A DNA stretch of 64,000 nt from Chitinophagales bacterium (GTDB lineage: Bacteria; Bacteroidota; Bacteroidia; Chitinophagales; Chitinophagaceae): assembly GCA_017303335.1 (NCBI GenBank), contig JAFLBK010000001.1, positions 191,001-255,000 of the forward strand. Reading direction: 5' to 3'. Below are positions 61,280 through 64,000 of this stretch, piece after piece; positions within the stretch are counted from its first letter, which is position 1, and the number at the start of each line of letters is the position of its first letter. Made by a program: the position numbers and the translations under genes. The notes beneath the pieces are model-generated. The model did no database searches. It was not told the origin of the DNA and was given only the letters and a program-made list of their open reading frames with translations.

Positions 61280-62326
61280 TTAATAACTCCACAGGTCCTG
61301 TTCGTAGTTGAATATCTTTTCTTTGATATTTTCTCCTTCCAGTAATTGAAGAATACCTTTTTCCTTCAGGCCTGGGTAATCCCGGATGAATCTATCCAAT
61401 GGATTATCGATCGTGCTTTTAATAATACGACCGTAGAACATCCTGCTTTCGAACAGATCTTCCCAGCTCATTCTGCCTCCATAGTTCTTACCATTATATA
61501 CTTCGTAACGGGCAAGAATAGGACGCATATCCGGATAGTATACCCAGAACAATTCTGTCGGGCCAAGGTTAACACCCATTGAAGTGACAACATCCTTTAC
61601 GGGTGCAATGCCTAATATTCTCCAGAACAAGCGAGAACTTTCCTTATCGAAGATTACTTCTTCTTTTATCCTGAAACGGTAGAATGAATCCAGGTTGATC
61701 TCAGCTCTTTTGTAGATGGTTCCGGTGAGATTACCCATCGTATCGTATATAGGAACCGGTACAGAATCACCACCGATTGCCCTGGCAACTTCAGCCTTGG
61801 TCATTGGGGTTGTAAACCGGTCATCAATACTGTTGAATACAGTTACAGCGCTATCATCAATTGCCTTCAACAGTATAGATATAAACCGTTGGTTACCATT
61901 GTTTTCATTCGCCGTATACATGAAAGTCTGGTTGATCTTTTCCCGGGCATCAATCTCTCTCCATATCTTATGACGATAGATGGCGTCATCTGCCCGAAGG
62001 TTTTCATATGGAAGCGGAGTCCTGTCCTTAAGGGTTGTTGTTTCAACAGCCTCATCTGGACGAAGCGATTTCTTCACAATGGGAATTGGAAGGCTATCAT
62101 TAACCGGGGGCGGTGGTGGTGCTACCGCTACCGCTTTCACCGTGTCCGTAACCGGCACAGTGGGGTTAATAGTCGCTTTTGTTTTCGACTTAGCTGTCTT
62201 TCGTGTTGTTGTACGCTTGGTTGCAGACCTTGTGGTCGTTTTCTTCTTTTGTTGAGCTTCAACAACGCCAGCAAAAAGGCAAAAACAAAATGCCAGGGCC
62301 AGGTACTTAATTAATTGCTTATTCAT
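61280..62326 (-). CDS. gldN: Type IX secretion/gliding protein GldN
   Basis: 348 residues with a signal peptide (about 1-24, ...GVVEAQ). The first part is a Thr/Lys-rich low-complexity stretch (TTTRSATKRTTTRKTAK), then a PPPPP stretch, then the GldN/PorN domain (DDAIYRHKIWREIDAREKIN, and W-V-Y-Y-P-D-M-R-P-I-L-A-R near 275). GldN is periplasmic and forms, with the lipoprotein GldK, the ring of the T9SS. It is the last gene of the leftward set. Confidence 0.92.
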   Translation of the reverse strand: MNKQLIKYLALAFCFCLFAGVVEAQQKKKTTTRSATKRTTTRKTAKSKTKATINPTVPVTDTVKAVAVAPPPPPVNDSLPIPIVKKSLRPDEAVETTTLKDRTPLPYENLRADDAIYRHKIWREIDAREKINQTFMYTANENNGNQRFISILLKAIDDSAVTVFNSIDDRFTTPMTKAEVARAIGGDSVPVPIYDTMGNLTGTIYKRAEINLDSFYRFRIKEEVIFDKESSRLFWRILGIAPVKDVVTSMGVNLGPTELFWVYYPDMRPILARYEVYNGKNYGGRMSWEDLFESRMFYGRIIKSTIDNPLDRFIRDYPGLKEKGILQLLEGENIKEKIFNYEQDLWSY

Positions 62327-62349
62327 AGCAAATCTTGATTAATTATATA

Positions 62350-63852
62350 TTAATAAAGGGCGAATGATCTACCTTCAATGGTTCGGGCTCCACCCGGGCC
62401 GGTCACGCGGATATTATCGAACGTTACCACAGAACCCGGACCACAACGGGTCAGGAATGAACTCAATGATGCTAAACTATTGCTTGTGATACTAGCTGTA
62501 GCCACATTGGGGAAGTTCGCTCCGGAAAAATATACTGTCGCACTCACAACACTGAACCGTGTATCAAAGTCAAATTTTTCCAGTTCCGCACGGCAAGACT
62601 GCTGATTTTTAAACTCAACAGACGGCATCCTTGGTTTACCAGAAGCCACTTTGAATACAGGATCCGGAATTGTCTTAACCCGGAAATCGAAACTGCTGGT
62701 TTTCCCATCAGCCGTAACATTGATCTTCGCCGTTCCGGGTGTTGTAACTGTAACAATGCGGTTAGACCCTGATCCGGAAATTGTTCCTCCTGTCATGGAA
62801 ACCGTCGTCTTGTCCCAACCGGAGCCAGAAGAAATTGTAATCGGATTGTCCACACCGATATAGAACACGTTCATCTTGTCAAGCATCACAGCTGCACCAC
62901 CCGGTACACCAACTACATATTCTACTGTTTTATTGATGGGAACCTCTTTCCCATCTTCACCGGTAAAACTTCCACTGATTTGGATGGTATGTTTTCCAGA
63001 GCCACTCACGGTGGTTTTGTATTCACCTTGACCATCAACCAAATTAACCGGGTTGCCATTAATACTGATACGGCTTTGTACGGTAGAGCTGTAAGCACCT
63101 ACACCAGCTGTAACGACTAACTCCTGTCCGGGCATTAAGTAGTTGGAACTTTGTCCTACCAGAACACCAACCTTATCCATGTGCACTTCTACGGCTCCGA
63201 CCTGGCTGGCACAAAATGTAACCACCTGGTTTTCTACATTCTTAACATTGTTCTGGAACTTACTTAAAATAGTAAGTGCGGCTACTGTAGGAGTCATGTG
63301 GAAATAACCCGAGGTGAAATCTTTCTTGCCTTCTTTTCCTTGAACACCATCCGTACTAATCGGGAAGTTACTCTCGAACTTCGCTTTAATCTTTGGATCA
63401 ATGGCAAGAATGCTATTCTTGAACTCTTCAAGCTTCTTTTTCAACTCTTCTCCCTTTCCGTTGGTTTCAAATAATCTTGTAGATGCATCCAGATTGTCTT
63501 CTTTGAAATCCTCTTTCCCATCTTTAACAACAAGTCCTGCACCTTTCTTAAGTTCAACTTTCAAACCATTAATGTATGTATCCAGATCTGCCGCCAGCTT
63601 TTTCGCTTGCTCAGCTTTTGGTTGCCAAACAGCTGCCTGAACTTTGGTTTTATCATCAGTAAGCATTTTACTCAATGATTCGTATAGCAGGTTGTTGGAG
63701 TTTGATATATTGGTACTTGAACTTTGCAGACTTTTATCCACCGTTTTAAAGGCTTCAATCACCTCCGCAGATACGTTCAGCGCCAAGATGGCTGTCAACA
63801 CCAGGTACATGATGTTGATCATCTTTTGCCGGGGCTCTTTAGGTAAAGCCAT
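62350..63852 (-). CDS. gldM: Type IX secretion motor protein GldM
   Basis: 500 residues. The N-terminus has one membrane helix (about 12-32) in MALPKEPRQKMINIMYLVLT, followed by the periplasmic GldM domains (helical bundle to about 220, then three beta-domains). GldL and GldM form the proton-driven motor of the T9SS in the inner membrane. The gene is 23 bases upstream of gldN and 56 downstream of gldL. Confidence 0.93.
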   Translation of the reverse strand: MALPKEPRQKMINIMYLVLTAILALNVSAEVIEAFKTVDKSLQSSSTNISNSNNLLYESLSKMLTDDKTKVQAAVWQPKAEQAKKLAADLDTYINGLKVELKKGAGLVVKDGKEDFKEDNLDASTRLFETNGKGEELKKKLEEFKNSILAIDPKIKAKFESNFPISTDGVQGKEGKKDFTSGYFHMTPTVAALTILSKFQNNVKNVENQVVTFCASQVGAVEVHMDKVGVLVGQSSNYLMPGQELVVTAGVGAYSSTVQSRISINGNPVNLVDGQGEYKTTVSGSGKHTIQISGSFTGEDGKEVPINKTVEYVVGVPGGAAVMLDKMNVFYIGVDNPITISSGSGWDKTTVSMTGGTISGSGSNRIVTVTTPGTAKINVTADGKTSSFDFRVKTIPDPVFKVASGKPRMPSVEFKNQQSCRAELEKFDFDTRFSVVSATVYFSGANFPNVATASITSNSLASLSSFLTRCGPGSVVTFDNIRVTGPGGARTIEGRSFALY

Positions 63853-63908
63853 AGTATTTCAGATTTACGATTGTTTAGATTAAATTTTTACGCTCTTCCT
63901 GTAGTCTG

Positions 63909-64000
63909 TTAACGGCCCTGCATTGCGGTCAGCATATTTCCATAAACCGAGTTCAGTTTGGTAAGGTTATTGGCCAATACACTGATCTGATCTTTCGCTT
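63909..64000 (-). CDS. gldL: GldL, C-terminal fragment (runs off the window)
   Basis: The last 30 codons are in the window, ending at the stop codon 63911-63909. The visible peptide (AKDQISVLANNLTKLNSVYG... ending MQGR) matches the coiled C-terminus of GldL in sequence and position before gldM. GldL is the other half of the T9SS motor. gldK would be expected further to the right. Confidence 0.8.
   Translation of the reverse strand, partial: AKDQISVLANNLTKLNSVYGNMLTAMQGR

Noticed and set aside
1..64000. CRISPR arrays, tRNA, rRNA, insertion sequences, prophage
   Set aside because: No regularly spaced repeats, no cloverleaf-like spans in the gaps, no transposase or integrase motifs were seen.

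Overview
The window is chromosomal DNA from a member of the Bacteroidota, most likely Chitinophagaceae or a close relative. The evidence is the set of gliding/type IX secretion genes (gldF, gldG, gldB, gldL-gldM-gldN), a secreted protein with a C-terminal type IX sorting domain, a fused MurF-alanine racemase, SusC-style TonB-dependent receptors with a carboxypeptidase-like N-domain, a MoxR/DUF58/VWA cluster, and promoter-like TAnnTTTG boxes instead of the proteobacterial -10. Base composition is close to half GC. I see no rRNA, tRNA, CRISPR array, insertion sequence or prophage. This is ordinary core and envelope chromosome, and no large undescribed cluster stands out.

Layout. 0-4 kb: the 5' end of a leftward secreted sugar-dehydrogenase-like gene, a large T9SS cargo protein and a lipoprotein. 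4-11 kb, leftward: lspA, murF-alr, a TerC-type transporter, gldG and gldF. 11-14 kb: a polyproline secreted protein and the leftward iscS-iscU-iscA genes. 14-21 kb: a large secreted protein with a plug-like domain, followed by a small ORF that repeats its tail; methylmalonyl-CoA epimerase; an MBL hydrolase; and a 1137-residue propeller plus beta-barrel outer-membrane protein. 21-25 kb, leftward: a membrane protein with its winged-helix regulator, then creD, a Coq4-like gene, a DgkA-type kinase and DUF1361. Two copies of one 17-bp palindrome lie at the heads of these two units. 25-34 kb: penicillin-acylase-type hydrolase, a YiiX-type hydrolase split by a frameshift, a class III aminotransferase, a patatin with a barrel, a gamma carbonic anhydrase, small proteins and rsgA. 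34-38 kb: MoxR, DUF58, a BatD-like protein and a VWA protein in one leftward operon. 38-47 kb: housekeeping genes (ybjQ-like, nadE, gldB, fatty-acid desaturase, apaG, eIF1-like factor, nadC, gpmI).

46.9-56.2 kb is an iron/heme acquisition region: a haem-binding-domain protein, two TonB-dependent receptors each preceded by a related small membrane protein, and an hmuTUV-type ABC importer between them. 56.3-58.6 kb holds an ECF sigma factor and a protein built like a dual-membrane-spanning anti-sigma factor (cytoplasmic N-terminus, one inner-membrane helix, long disordered periplasmic linker, C-terminal outer-membrane barrel). I consider this the most interesting system in the window. The end carries a lipoprotein, uvrC, and the leftward gldL-gldM-gldN motor/ring genes.

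All functional calls rest on reading motifs and family resemblance in the translated sequence; no database search was run. Start codons were moved inward where the longest frame began upstream of an obvious signal peptide or conserved N-terminus.
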